From: an uncultured Erysipelotrichaceae bacterium
Lineage (GTDB): Bacteria; Bacillota_I; Bacilli_A; RF39; UBA660
Direction of reading: 5' to 3'
NCBI GenBank assembly: GCA_902795975.1
Contig: CADBNE010000041.1
Coordinates: 1-48,144, forward strand
Length of the DNA stretch: 48,144 bases
The notes below the pieces were generated by a model. The model did not search any database. It saw only the letters and a program-made list of their open reading frames with translations, and had not been told where the DNA came from. Made by a program: the position numbers and the translations under genes. Below are positions 6,668 through 15,760 of the stretch, piece after piece. Positions within the stretch are counted from its first letter, which is position 1. The number at the start of each line of letters is the position of its first letter.

Positions 6668-8173
6668 TTATTTTTGTTCTTCAGATTTTTTCTTTTCTAA
6701 TACTAATTTTAATACTTTAGCAACTTTAACTTGTCCTACTTTTTTATACATATCGTTTTCTTGAGCATATCCTTTAAAGTTATATGCATCTTCTTGTGCT
6801 TTAGTAAATTCTTCATCCTCTATAGCTTTTATTAATCTAGCTCTTTCATCTAAATGACTATTTTCAAATTTCCATCCAGAATTAACGAATATTTTATATA
6901 AATCAACAACTGTATATGGACACCAATTTGAATCATTATAATATTCTACTTTTCTTACATTATTTAATAATTTTATCATCGTTTCAGCAGGTATTTCTTT
7001 ATTAAATAATTTAAATACTTTTCTAAAACCTTTTAAGAAATCTTTAGGTTCAAAATCAATATAACCACAGTATAATGTAGCTGGATTTAATAATGGCATT
7101 TTATCTTCATTCTTAGTAAGTCTTATCATATTTCCTGTTGATTTAACATATTGTATTAATTCTTCATATTTTTCTTTTCTAAATAATGTTGTTATCTTTT
7201 TACACATATCTGGTGAGTATTTATCTAATACCCTATCTTCTAAATTATAGTAATTATGATTATCCATATATTCTCTTGTTTTAGCAAAGAATTTATATCT
7301 ATATAAATATGAATTATCTCCTTCTATACGTTTACTATCCCATGTGGCATCAAAATAATATACACCATCTATATTATATTTATCATCTTTAATATATATT
7401 ACATTTCTAGCATGTCCTGCTTGAGTAGGATCTTTAGCTCCTAAAGAAACTAATTTACTTTCTATTCCTAAATAATATAATAATGTATAAAATATATTAG
7501 CATATCCTAAACATACTATTTTATCTCCAAATAATACTTTAGATATATCTCTAGATACTCCAGAATTTTCTAATTCTGATTCTTCAACATATACTCTGTT
7601 TCTTACTATATCATATACATACATAATAGTTTCCATTTTAGATAACTTTAATTTTTTTATATTATCTGCATATTCTTGTATCTTTTTCATTGTTCTATAA
7701 CAATCTACTAAACTAACATAATTAGAATTACCTTGTAATGTTATATAAACTCTTTCTATTATATTAGAATATTCATTCATTAATTCCACTACCATATCAT
7801 AATCTGTTATATCTAATACATCTGGTAAAACTATTTTTTTATTAATTGATAAAAGATTTTTATTTATATATTCTTTTACATCTGTATCATCGAATTGTAA
7901 AACAATATACTCTACACTATCCATTATATTATCGAAATTTTTATCTAGATAATCAATAATTTTATCTTCTTCATCATTACTATTATTATCCGTGTCTCTT
8001 AATTCTTTAGTAATTTTCATACTTTCATCAAATATATCTTTTCTCTTTATTTGTTTTTCTAATGGATTTTCTTCATCTACATATATTTCTAACCCAAAAC
8101 CATATGCAGAATACTTTAAATTCATATCATCTTTTAAAAATTCACTATCTATTAAAACTAATTCACCTTTCAT
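6668..8173 (-). CDS. Large protein with central transglutaminase-like domain
   Basis: 501 residues, no membrane segment or signal peptide. The central part carries a papain-like triad in transglutaminase-core order: Cys221 (KIVCLGYANIFYTLLYYLGI), His254 (AGHARNVIYI) and Asp275 (YFDATWDS). This matches bacterial transglutaminase-like cysteine peptidases that modify unknown substrates in the cytoplasm. The N-terminal 200 residues and the helical C-terminal 200 are not recognised. A GAGGGGG site precedes the ATG and a TTGCAT-17-TAAGAT promoter lies about 45 bp further up. It is transcribed alone. Confidence 0.72.
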   Translation of the reverse strand: MKGELVLIDSEFLKDDMNLKYSAYGFGLEIYVDEENPLEKQIKRKDIFDESMKITKELRDTDNNSNDEEDKIIDYLDKNFDNIMDSVEYIVLQFDDTDVKEYINKNLLSINKKIVLPDVLDITDYDMVVELMNEYSNIIERVYITLQGNSNYVSLVDCYRTMKKIQEYADNIKKLKLSKMETIMYVYDIVRNRVYVEESELENSGVSRDISKVLFGDKIVCLGYANIFYTLLYYLGIESKLVSLGAKDPTQAGHARNVIYIKDDKYNIDGVYYFDATWDSKRIEGDNSYLYRYKFFAKTREYMDNHNYYNLEDRVLDKYSPDMCKKITTLFRKEKYEELIQYVKSTGNMIRLTKNEDKMPLLNPATLYCGYIDFEPKDFLKGFRKVFKLFNKEIPAETMIKLLNNVRKVEYYNDSNWCPYTVVDLYKIFVNSGWKFENSHLDERARLIKAIEDEEFTKAQEDAYNFKGYAQENDMYKKVGQVKVAKVLKLVLEKKKSEEQK

Positions 8174-8214
8174 GTTAACCCCCTCATTACTCGCTTTCGT
8201 GTAATTAGTACACT

Positions 8215-8243
8215 ATCTTACACCTTTTTTATTAATAATGCAA
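8215..8243 (-). promoter_or_regulatory. Promoter of the 6668-8173 gene
   Basis: TTGCAT (8238-8243), 17 bp, TAAGAT (8215-8220) on the minus strand, right behind a terminator. Confidence 0.65.
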
Positions 8244-8246
8244 ATT

Positions 8247-8268
8247 AAAAAAAGGCTTAAGCCTTTTT
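8247..8268 (-). terminator. Terminator after the HExxH gene
   Basis: Perfect palindrome AAAGGCTTAAGCCTTT followed by a T run on the minus strand. It abuts the stop codon at 8268. Confidence 0.8.
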
Positions 8269-10328
8269 TACATATTCATACGATGTTCATTTTCTTGTAC
8301 ATATTCTTGTTCTATAACTGGTTCTGGTGCATTCTTAACCATATTACTATATTCTATTAATATGGCTTGTTTCATTTCTATATAGTCTTTATAATTTATT
8401 TTTCCTTCATAATATAGTTGTGTTAATCTTTTATTTATTTCTCTTTGTTCATTAGTTAATGTATATTTATCTTTTAATTCAAAATAATTAGTTATTTCAA
8501 TACCTAATAATGATTCTATTTTATTAATCATAGTACTATGTTGTTTCTTTATAACTCCTAAGCTAATATCTATTGAAGGTAATATCTTCTTTTCTATATT
8601 ACATTGTTTTAATTCATTTACTAAATCATTAAATATTTCTTTATTATTTAAATCATATAATACTTCTCTAGTACATGTATCTAAAATATCTTTATCCATT
8701 AATCCTACATCTACTATTCCATTATTTATACTAACTTTATATTTAATGGATTTACTTTTTACTTGTTCTATATATTCTTGTTTTTCTTCTGGTTTTAATA
8801 GTTCAAATTTTTGTGTACTTAAATAATCAATTGCATCTGCTCTTATAATTTTTTTATTATTACTAAAGCATAATCCACTATTCTTATATTCTATTATTGC
8901 TTGTTCTATTTCTTCTTCACTTAATGTTTTTGAATAAAGTTCAATTGCTTTATATATTATTTGTTTTTCATTATCTAAACTATATATTATTTCTTTATCT
9001 TTATTATTAGTATTATCACTTATTTTATCATGTTGATTTAACACTACAAATTTATCATCATATGTAGCAACATATATATATGGTATTGATTGATTATTAC
9101 TTAACTTGAATCTTTCTATCTTAATTAAATTACCATCTTGTTCTAATGCTTTAGTAATAAATGGATAACAATTTTTTGCTTCTTTTGTAAAATATTTAGA
9201 TATTTCTTCTATCTTTTTATTTATTTCTGTTTTATCTAATATTAAATCTTCTTTTTTTAATGTTATTGAATCTTGATTATATGATAAACTTATACTGTCA
9301 TTATTTGGACTTCTTACAGAAAAAAATCCTAATAATAATCCATCATATGATGTTATTTGTAATTTATCATCTATTGATAATCTCTTACCAGCAAATTCAA
9401 AATAATGATCTTTTACTGATAACTGTTTTACTAATTCTCTTACTTCTTTTATTTTATTTATTATTATTTCCTTTAAATATGTATTATTAACACCAAAATT
9501 ACTAATTAAACCTCTTTCCATTAATTCTATATGTTTATTTACATATTCTTCATCCATTACAGGTCTTAATACTAATTTTTTTACATTATCACAATATTCT
9601 TGAAAAGAACGAATTGTATGTGTATTAATATATAAAGTTATTAATGCTCTTTGTGCCAAAATATAATTTTTATTATGTTGTGCCTCATTTAAATCAATAT
9701 ATCCTAATTCATCAAATTCATCTTGAAAAGAATCACAACAATTTAAATAATTCATCCATGCTGCAGATAAACATTTAGCATCTATTTTACCTAATAAAAA
9801 CATCCTAAAATTATTTTCATTGCCACTTAATTTATTAGCAAATTTATGCATAGTTACTTGTGCTCTATATGCATCAGCATTCACATCTGGATATATATCT
9901 TGTGTAAGTAATTCTGTTAATGCTTCATTTATAAATCCACCTTCTATGATAGCTTCTTCTGCTACACCATATTCTAATTCATGCATAACTAAAAAGTGTA
10001 TAAATTCATGACATAATATTGAATCTAAATATTCTTCATTTAATTTAGTTTCATTAATTCTTATTTTACATTCAAATCTATTATAAAATCCTCCTAAATT
10101 AGGATGCATATTATTATCTACACCAATAGATATACTTTTATCACCCAATTTAAATAAATTTCTTTCTAAATATTCTTTATAATCTCTATCTTTTGTATAT
10201 CCCTTTTCATTAAAATACTTTTGTAATCTAGTCATTACTCTTTTAAATGATTCAACTAATCTAGGGTCTATATCTATATTTTTTAATACATCATCTTGTG
10301 TAAAATATACAAAACTATTATCCTCCAT
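8268..10328 (-). CDS. Putative gluzincin-type metallopeptidase (HExxH protein)
   Basis: 686 residues, cytoplasmic by appearance. An HEFIH motif at residues 107-111 and a glutamate in NEALTELL (about 135) 24 residues later match the HExxH...E zinc site of gluzincin peptidases. The remaining 500 residues are not recognised: beta-rich middle segments, then a helical C-terminus with charged repeats (EQREINKRLTQLYYEGKINYKDY). It is second in an operon, 23 bp after rdgB, with AGGAGG upstream of its ATG. The catalytic role is inferred from the motif only; the upstream DUF-like region could instead define a different function. Confidence 0.62.
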   Translation of the reverse strand: MEDNSFVYFTQDDVLKNIDIDPRLVESFKRVMTRLQKYFNEKGYTKDRDYKEYLERNLFKLGDKSISIGVDNNMHPNLGGFYNRFECKIRINETKLNEEYLDSILCHEFIHFLVMHELEYGVAEEAIIEGGFINEALTELLTQDIYPDVNADAYRAQVTMHKFANKLSGNENNFRMFLLGKIDAKCLSAAWMNYLNCCDSFQDEFDELGYIDLNEAQHNKNYILAQRALITLYINTHTIRSFQEYCDNVKKLVLRPVMDEEYVNKHIELMERGLISNFGVNNTYLKEIIINKIKEVRELVKQLSVKDHYFEFAGKRLSIDDKLQITSYDGLLLGFFSVRSPNNDSISLSYNQDSITLKKEDLILDKTEINKKIEEISKYFTKEAKNCYPFITKALEQDGNLIKIERFKLSNNQSIPYIYVATYDDKFVVLNQHDKISDNTNNKDKEIIYSLDNEKQIIYKAIELYSKTLSEEEIEQAIIEYKNSGLCFSNNKKIIRADAIDYLSTQKFELLKPEEKQEYIEQVKSKSIKYKVSINNGIVDVGLMDKDILDTCTREVLYDLNNKEIFNDLVNELKQCNIEKKILPSIDISLGVIKKQHSTMINKIESLLGIEITNYFELKDKYTLTNEQREINKRLTQLYYEGKINYKDYIEMKQAILIEYSNMVKNAPEPVIEQEYVQENEHRMNM

Positions 10329-10351
10329 AGATACCTCCTACTATAGTATAA

Positions 10352-10912
10352 TTATAACATTTTTATTTTTACTTTTAAATCACTTGCTGCGAGTGCTCTA
10401 GCACTTACTTCATTTTTTTCTTCTGGAGTAAGTTCTGCTAAAGTTTTACCATTTGGTAATTCAAATATTGGATCAAATCCAAATCCATTATTTCCTCTAC
10501 ATTCTTTTGCTATATATCCATCTAATATACCATTACCTACTATAGTATTATTACCATTATAATATACTAAAGTACATATTACTTGAGCACTTCTATCATC
10601 ATATTTATTTACTTCATTAATTAAGTATTGATTTCTTTCTTCATCAGATACTTCTCCTAAAAACCTATGTGTCATAACTCCTGGAAATCCATTTAAACAA
10701 TTAATACATAATCCTGAATCATCTGCTAATACTTCTTCATGAGATATATTATATATTTCTTTTGCTTTCTTTAAAGCATTTCCTTCAAATGTATCTTGAT
10801 CTTCTTCTACATCTATATCTATATTTTTTTCTTTTAAAGAATATATTTTATATTCATTCAATATCTTTTTTATTTCTATTAATTTACCTTTATTATTTGT
10901 TGCTAATATCAT
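10352..10912 (-). CDS. rdgB: XTP/dITP diphosphatase (RdgB/HAM1)
   Basis: 186 residues, full length for the family. It opens with the substrate-binding ILATNNKGKLIEI motif. The catalytic VLADDSGLCI block follows at about residues 65-74, and NGFGFDPIFELP with KNEVSARALA near the end completes the HAM1 signature. It hydrolyses inosine and xanthosine triphosphates to monophosphates, keeping deaminated purines out of DNA and RNA. The ATG follows AGGAAG. It is first in a two-gene unit with the HExxH protein. Confidence 0.95.
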   Translation of the reverse strand: MILATNNKGKLIEIKKILNEYKIYSLKEKNIDIDVEEDQDTFEGNALKKAKEIYNISHEEVLADDSGLCINCLNGFPGVMTHRFLGEVSDEERNQYLINEVNKYDDRSAQVICTLVYYNGNNTIVGNGILDGYIAKECRGNNGFGFDPIFELPNGKTLAELTPEEKNEVSARALAASDLKVKIKML

Positions 10913-10950
10913 ATTTACACTTCCTTCTATATTAATTTTACCATAGTATT

Positions 10951-10977
10951 AAAAAAGTATAACAAATTGTTATACTT
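10951..10977 (-). terminator. Terminator of the 10977-11342 gene
   Basis: Stem AAAGTATAACAA/TTGTTATACTTT with further T on the minus strand. It overlaps the stop codon. Confidence 0.75.
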
Positions 10978-11342
10978 TATCTTTTTAACTTTTTAATATT
11001 TATTTTTTCTTCTGGTTTAACTTTTTCATTGAAAAAAGGTACTAATGTTCTTTCATCAACATAATTTTCTCCATCAGCTTCTGGATATATAGGAATATTT
11101 TCTTTTATTTTTCCATTTTCATATTTTGTATACATAAATTGATTCATTCTAACTAATATTACGTTTCTATTTACAACTTCTACATTAGATACTTGTGAAC
11201 CTTCTACCATATGATTTATTCTTGTAAATGGTACAAACTTTGTTTCTCCATATTCATTATAATCATTAATATTTAAACATTTTTTTATTGTACCTAAATA
11301 TACATCTATTTTATTTACTTTTTTTCCAAACATAATTTTCAT
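10977..11342 (-). CDS. Small basic protein, function unknown
   Basis: 121 residues, no membrane segment. It starts MKIMFGKKVNKID after AGAAGGAA and ends in a lysine-rich tail (INIKKLKR). The middle is beta-strand-like (VEVVNRNVILVRMNQFMYTKY). It lies 15 bp after the paralogous membrane gene 11358-11894, so the two are probably translated from one message. Not recognised. Confidence 0.65.
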   Translation of the reverse strand: MKIMFGKKVNKIDVYLGTIKKCLNINDYNEYGETKFVPFTRINHMVEGSQVSNVEVVNRNVILVRMNQFMYTKYENGKIKENIPIYPEADGENYVDERTLVPFFNEKVKPEEKINIKKLKR

Positions 11343-11357
11343 TTTCCTTCTATATAA

Positions 11358-11894
11358 TTATTTATTGTTATTTAATCTTAATATATATTGTTTATCACCT
11401 ATTATATGTTCTTGTACTACTGATATATTTTCTACATCTCCTTCATCATTATATGCAGGTATATTAATATATTTTGTGGTATTTAAATCTGGTAAATGAT
11501 AATCATTTAATACAAATTTAGTTTTTTTAGAACATAGTTCTGTCGATAATAATAAATTATAATCAGTTTTAATATCTAATTCATTAAGTTTACTAGCTAA
11601 CGCTATTAATTCATATTCACTATTTTTATTTTTTCTGTCTAAAAAATATTTTTCTGAATCAATTATACCATTTATATTTACTAATCCCATACATAATGCA
11701 TATTCAGCAAATAGTATAGCTAAAGTTTGTAAAAAACTTTTTCCTAATGCTAAACATATCATAGTAAATAATGGAGCATCCAAATATAAAAATTTCTTTG
11801 ATCTTTCTTTCATTAAATTAAATCTAGTATCAGAAGATGTATTTTTTACTTGATTAATCTTCTTAAAAAAATCATAATTTACTCTTAATTCCAT
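11358..11894 (-). CDS. Small membrane-associated protein, paralog of 11956-12516
   Basis: 178 residues. A conserved N-terminus (VNYDFFKKI) is followed by a hydrophobic region of probably two short membrane segments (about 37-75) and a C-terminal soluble domain with NDYHLPDL and VQEHIIGDKQYILRL. Its upstream neighbour shares all three blocks, so the two arose by tandem duplication. The family is not recognised. A strong promoter (TTGACT-17-TATAAT) sits in the 61-bp gap ahead of it, so it can be transcribed independently of its paralog. Confidence 0.68.
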   Translation of the reverse strand: MELRVNYDFFKKINQVKNTSSDTRFNLMKERSKKFLYLDAPLFTMICLALGKSFLQTLAILFAEYALCMGLVNINGIIDSEKYFLDRKNKNSEYELIALASKLNELDIKTDYNLLLSTELCSKKTKFVLNDYHLPDLNTTKYINIPAYNDEGDVENISVVQEHIIGDKQYILRLNNNK

Positions 11895-11915
11895 AATACC
11901 ACCCTATATTTGATT

Positions 11916-11944
11916 ATTATAATATATTATACTTTAATAGTCAA
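11916..11944 (-). promoter_or_regulatory. Promoter for 11358-11894
   Basis: TTGACT (11939-11944), 17 bp, TATAAT (11916-11921) on the minus strand. Confidence 0.75.
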
Positions 11945-11955
11945 TTTAATATATA

Positions 11956-12516
11956 TTACATAGATTGTGGTGCTAAAGAATGTACTTGATTAGGTGAACC
12001 TAATGATAATACATATTGTTTACTACCTATTATATGTTCTTGTTCTATTGATACTGTTTTAATATCTCCCATAGTATCATATACTGGAACATTAATATAT
12101 TTTTTTTGCATTAAATCAGGTAAATGATAATCATTTAATGTTAATTTAGTTTCTTTATAATATAATTCAGATTGTAATAATAATTCATAATCAGTACTAA
12201 TATTTAAATCATTTAATTTTCCTACTAAACTTATTAATTTATACTTACTCTTTTTTAAATCTCTTTCTAAGTAAAATGATTGTGTCTCTTTTATTTTATT
12301 TACATTTAATAATGCTAAAGTAAATAAATAATCAAATGAAAGAACTGTTAAAGTACTTAATAGATTATCAGATAAGCATACAGATAAAATTGTATATATT
12401 GGTAATTCAAACTTTACAAATCTTTTAGTTCTACTTTTTATTAAAGTAAATTTAGTATCTGAATTATTTAAATCTTTAATTTTATTAAAAAAGTCATAAT
12501 TAATTACAAGTTTCAT
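11956..12516 (-). CDS. Small membrane-associated protein, paralog of 11358-11894
   Basis: 186 residues, starting MKLVINYDFFNKIKDL at the ATG at 12516, five bases after AAAGGAG. A longer upstream reading frame has no ribosome site. It shares with its neighbour the N-terminal NYDFF block, a hydrophobic region (about 38-75), and the C-terminal NDYHLPDL...VSIEQEHIIGSKQYVLSL. Its tail (GSPNQVHSLAPQSM) differs. Function unknown. Confidence 0.68.
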   Translation of the reverse strand: MKLVINYDFFNKIKDLNNSDTKFTLIKSRTKRFVKFELPIYTILSVCLSDNLLSTLTVLSFDYLFTLALLNVNKIKETQSFYLERDLKKSKYKLISLVGKLNDLNISTDYELLLQSELYYKETKLTLNDYHLPDLMQKKYINVPVYDTMGDIKTVSIEQEHIIGSKQYVLSLGSPNQVHSLAPQSM

Positions 12517-12538
12517 ATTATCTCCTTTGTGTGTGCAT

Positions 12539-12567
12539 ATTATAGTATATAATTCTTTATAAATCAA
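12539..12567 (-). promoter_or_regulatory. Promoter for 11956-12516
   Basis: TTGATT (12562-12567), 17 bp, TATAAT (12539-12544) on the minus strand, immediately downstream of the Nudix gene's terminator. Confidence 0.72.
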
Positions 12568-12568
12568 G

Positions 12569-12595
12569 AAAAAATGTGCATAACTTTATGCACAT
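12569..12595 (-). terminator. Terminator of the ldh-Nudix operon
   Basis: Same hairpin as at 6642-6663. It overlaps the end of the Nudix gene, whose last codons (Cys-Ala-stop) are part of the stem. Confidence 0.8.
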
Positions 12596-13086
12596 TTAAT
12601 ATACTCTAAAACTTCTTTAAAAGGTTCTATATTACCCTTTCTTAATTTATCTTCACTTATTAATTTATTAATTTCATCAATTGATAACCAATTAACAGAT
12701 TCTACTTCTTCTTCCTGTAATACTATATTATTTAAATCTATATCTTTCTTTAAATAATATATATCAGTTATAGCTAATTTAAATATTTTACTACCTATAA
12801 ATTTATAATCTTCATTAGTAATATCAATACCTAATTCTTCACTTACTTCATTTATTACAGCTTCTTTACTTGTTTGACCAGATTGTACATGACCTCCTGT
12901 GGTTGCTATTACATGGCCTTTACATTCTGACGTTGTTTGAAATAAAAACTTATTATCACTATTTTGTATAAATATTAATACTAATTTTATATATTTACCT
13001 TCTGGCACGTTTCCTTTATCTTTTGTTCTTGGTATACTTTCTCCTGTAAGATTACCATTTACATCATATAAATCTAAATACTCCAT
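12586..13086 (-). CDS. Nudix hydrolase with atypical Nudix box
   Basis: 166 residues. The opening LDLYDVNGNLTGESIPR resembles the isopentenyl-diphosphate-isomerase-like Nudix group. The Nudix box GHVQSGQTSKEAVINEVSEELGI (about 75-97) keeps the metal-binding EVSEELG core but has Gln where the first glutamate is usual and Asn where arginine is usual. Most likely it hydrolyses a nucleoside diphosphate derivative; the substrate is unknown. It follows lactate dehydrogenase by 13 bp and its stop lies inside the operon's terminator hairpin. Confidence 0.85.
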   Translation of the reverse strand: MEYLDLYDVNGNLTGESIPRTKDKGNVPEGKYIKLVLIFIQNSDNKFLFQTTSECKGHVIATTGGHVQSGQTSKEAVINEVSEELGIDITNEDYKFIGSKIFKLAITDIYYLKKDIDLNNIVLQEEEVESVNWLSIDEINKLISEDKLRKGNIEPFKEVLEYIKCA

Positions 13087-13099
13087 ATAAAACCTCCTA

Positions 13100-14011
13100 C
13101 TAACTATTTTCTACATGATTTATAGCTTCTTTAATAATATTTATTGAATTTTGTAATTTTGATTGTTCTTCTTCATTTAATGGTATATATATTTTATCAT
13201 CTACACCATTCATACCTACTATTGCTGGTGTAGATATACATATTTTATTATTAGTATCATAACTAGATACAGGTAATATAATCTTTTTATCTTCTAATAT
13301 GGCATTAGTAATTCTTACTAAACACATACCAATTCCATATGCAGTAGCACCTTTTCTATTTATTATTTCATATGCTGCATTTCTTACTTCATCTTCTATC
13401 TTAACTAATTCTTCATTACTTAAATAATCTGATATTTTTTTATATGCTATATTAACATTACTCCATGGTACAAACTCACTATCTCCATGTTCTCCTATTA
13501 CATATGCTTCTATATTTTTAGGACATACTCCTAATTTATCACTTAATAAATATCTTAATCTAGAAGTATCTAATGTAGTACCACTACCTATTACTCTATT
13601 TACTGGAAAATTACTATATTTAAGTGTTATATATGTCATTACATCTAATGGATTAGTAGCTACTACAAATATACCATTAAATCCATTATTTACTACATCA
13701 CTAATTATACTTTTAAATATTTTACTATTTTTATCTATTAAATCCATTCTAGTTTCACCTGGATTTTGATTAGCTCCTGCAGCAATAACAACTATTTTAG
13801 CATCTCTACAATCTGTATAATCTCCTACTCTAACATTTATTTTAGAAGGACTATATGCCATACAATGATTTAAATCCATTGCTTCTCCTTCACACTTATC
13901 TTTATTAATATCAATAAGTACTAATTCATCCACATATACCTTCTGATTAACTAAAGCATATGCATATGCCATACCTACATTACCACAACCAATTAAAACT
14001 ACTTTATTCAT
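13100..14011 (-). CDS. ldh: L-lactate dehydrogenase
   Basis: 303 residues. The NAD-binding motif GCGNVGMAYA is at residues 8-17. The GANQNPGETRMDL loop (glutamine followed later by arginine) marks lactate rather than malate specificity, and EHGDSE carries the catalytic histidine. It reduces pyruvate to L-lactate and reoxidises NADH, fitting a fermentative lifestyle. A TAGGAGAG ribosome site precedes the ATG. It lies 27 bp downstream of the ABC-F gene, whose TGA stop happens to be in frame with it, and it is followed closely by the Nudix gene. Confidence 0.93.
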   Translation of the reverse strand: MNKVVLIGCGNVGMAYAYALVNQKVYVDELVLIDINKDKCEGEAMDLNHCMAYSPSKINVRVGDYTDCRDAKIVVIAAGANQNPGETRMDLIDKNSKIFKSIISDVVNNGFNGIFVVATNPLDVMTYITLKYSNFPVNRVIGSGTTLDTSRLRYLLSDKLGVCPKNIEAYVIGEHGDSEFVPWSNVNIAYKKISDYLSNEELVKIEDEVRNAAYEIINRKGATAYGIGMCLVRITNAILEDKKIILPVSSYDTNNKICISTPAIVGMNGVDDKIYIPLNEEEQSKLQNSINIIKEAINHVENS

Positions 14012-14038
14012 TATATCTCTCCTATCTAATATATTATA

Positions 14039-15634
14039 TCATAAATGTTTATACATTTTATAATCATCATAATTACCTATATATTCATTAACATTATTAT
14101 TCTCTATATATAATATTTTATTAGCAATCTTATTAATAAAATATCTATCATGAGATACAAATAATATAGTTCCATTATATTCATTTAAAGTATTTTCTAA
14201 TACTTCTTTAGTAGTTATATCTATATGGTTAGTAGGTTCATCTAATATAAGGAAATTAATATCATCTTGCATTAAACAAAATAATTTTAGTCTTACTTTT
14301 TCTCCACCTGATAATAAAGAACACTTTTTATATATATTATCTTTATTAAACATAAATTTAAATAAACTACTTCTTAAATGTGATTCTTCACCTTTATAAT
14401 AACTTCTAGCTATATCATATATAGTCTTATTATTATCAAATAATATTTCTTGTGGTATATAGCCTATATTAATATTAGTACCTAATTTTATATTATCATT
14501 ACCATTTAATATAGCTTTAATAAGTGTAGATTTACCACTACCATTACTACCCATTAAACATACATGATCTTTATAATATATATTTAAATTAATATTATTA
14601 AATATCACTTTATTATCATAACTAATACTTAAATTATTAATACTTAATACATCTTTACCAGATCTATTACCTTCATTAAATGTTAATGGTATATAACATT
14701 TATCTTTTGGTTTATCTATTTTATCAATCTTATCTATTCTTTTTTCTATAGCTTTTGCTCTTTTAAAGAATGCTTCATTATCTCCTAATTTACCAAATTC
14801 TCTTAATTTTTTAGCACTCTCTTTCATTCTATCTATATCTTTTTTTTGATTATTATATTTATTTAATAATAATTCTTTTCTATGTATATATTCTTCTACA
14901 TAATAATCATAATTACCATTATATATATCTAATTTACCATTATTTATTAGTAATATTTTATGTACTATTGAATTAATAAAATATCTATCATGACTAACCA
15001 TTATTATAGTACCTTTATAATTCTTTAAATATTCTTCTAACCATTCTAACATATCTATATCTAAATGATTAGTAGGTTCATCAAGTAATAATATATCTGG
15101 ATTATTAATCATTAATTTAGCAAAATCTACTATTCTTTTTTCTCCACCTGATAAACTATTATATTTAATATTAAGTAATCTACCTATTTTAAAACGTTCA
15201 ATTATTTTATTTACTTTTTCTTCTATTTCATATCCGTTCATATTTATATATTTATCTTGTAAATTAGTATATTTAATAATTAATTTATCAAAGTCATTAC
15301 TATTTAACATTTGTTTTTCTAACTTTTTTAATTTATTTTCTACATTTTTTATTTCTTCTAATTCACTAAATAATATTTCACTAACATATCTATCTTTATC
15401 ATCTATTTTTAATATTTGACTTAAATATCCAATACTAGCTCCTTTTCTTTTAGATATAATTCCACTAGTAGCATTTTCGTCTCCATTTATTATTCTAAGT
15501 AATGTTGTTTTACCACATCCATTTTCTCCTACTATACATACTATATCATTACTCATTATATCTATTGTTATTCCATCTAATATATTTCCAAATCCATAAT
15601 TCTTTTTTACATTATTCAAACTTATATCTATCAT
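14039..15634 (-). CDS. ABC-F family ATPase (ribosome-associated, possible antibiotic resistance)
   Basis: 531 residues, soluble, with two ABC domains and no membrane part. Walker A motifs are GENGCGKTT and GSNGSGKST; both domains have LSGGE signatures and LLDEPTNHLD or LILDEPTNHID Walker B sites. A charged linker between the domains (KKDIDRMKESAKKLREFGKL) is typical of ABC-F. These proteins act on the ribosome, some as translation factors and some displacing antibiotics. The ATG at 15634 follows AAAGGAGAG. The upstream leader peptide and attenuator strongly suggest drug-induced resistance. It ends with TGA, the only complete gene here to do so. Confidence 0.92.
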   Translation of the reverse strand: MIDISLNNVKKNYGFGNILDGITIDIMSNDIVCIVGENGCGKTTLLRIINGDENATSGIISKRKGASIGYLSQILKIDDKDRYVSEILFSELEEIKNVENKLKKLEKQMLNSNDFDKLIIKYTNLQDKYINMNGYEIEEKVNKIIERFKIGRLLNIKYNSLSGGEKRIVDFAKLMINNPDILLLDEPTNHLDIDMLEWLEEYLKNYKGTIIMVSHDRYFINSIVHKILLINNGKLDIYNGNYDYYVEEYIHRKELLLNKYNNQKKDIDRMKESAKKLREFGKLGDNEAFFKRAKAIEKRIDKIDKIDKPKDKCYIPLTFNEGNRSGKDVLSINNLSISYDNKVIFNNINLNIYYKDHVCLMGSNGSGKSTLIKAILNGNDNIKLGTNINIGYIPQEILFDNNKTIYDIARSYYKGEESHLRSSLFKFMFNKDNIYKKCSLLSGGEKVRLKLFCLMQDDINFLILDEPTNHIDITTKEVLENTLNEYNGTILFVSHDRYFINKIANKILYIENNNVNEYIGNYDDYKMYKHL

Positions 15635-15664
15635 AGTTATTCTCTCCTTTAATTTTTTTGCATC

Positions 15665-15693
15665 AAAAAACCATATGAGTTGCACCCATATGG
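15665..15693 (-). terminator. Attenuator terminator of the ABC-F leader
   Basis: CCATATG (15687-15693) pairs with CATATGG (15671-15677) around a nine-base loop and is followed by TTTTTT (15665-15670) on the minus strand. It lies between the leader peptide and the ABC-F ATG. An alternative stem (15713-15721 with 15673-15681) overlaps its 3-prime arm. Confidence 0.85.
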
Positions 15694-15712
15694 CGGATGC
15701 AGGCACGACGAA

Positions 15713-15760
15713 AACTCACACCTGCTAAACTATAATTTTTTTTAGTTTAACGAGGTGTGA
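15713..15760 (-). promoter_or_regulatory. Antiterminator and anti-antiterminator arms of the ABC-F leader
   Basis: The leader's last codons contain TCACACCT (15753-15760), which pairs with AGGTGTGA (15716-15723), extended by TAAACTA/TAGTTTA. If a ribosome covers the first arm, the freed GTGTGAGTT (15713-15721) can pair over nine positions (two G-U) with AACTCATAT (15673-15681). That pairing takes the 3-prime arm of the terminator. This is the arrangement expected of ribosome-mediated attenuation. Confidence 0.75.
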
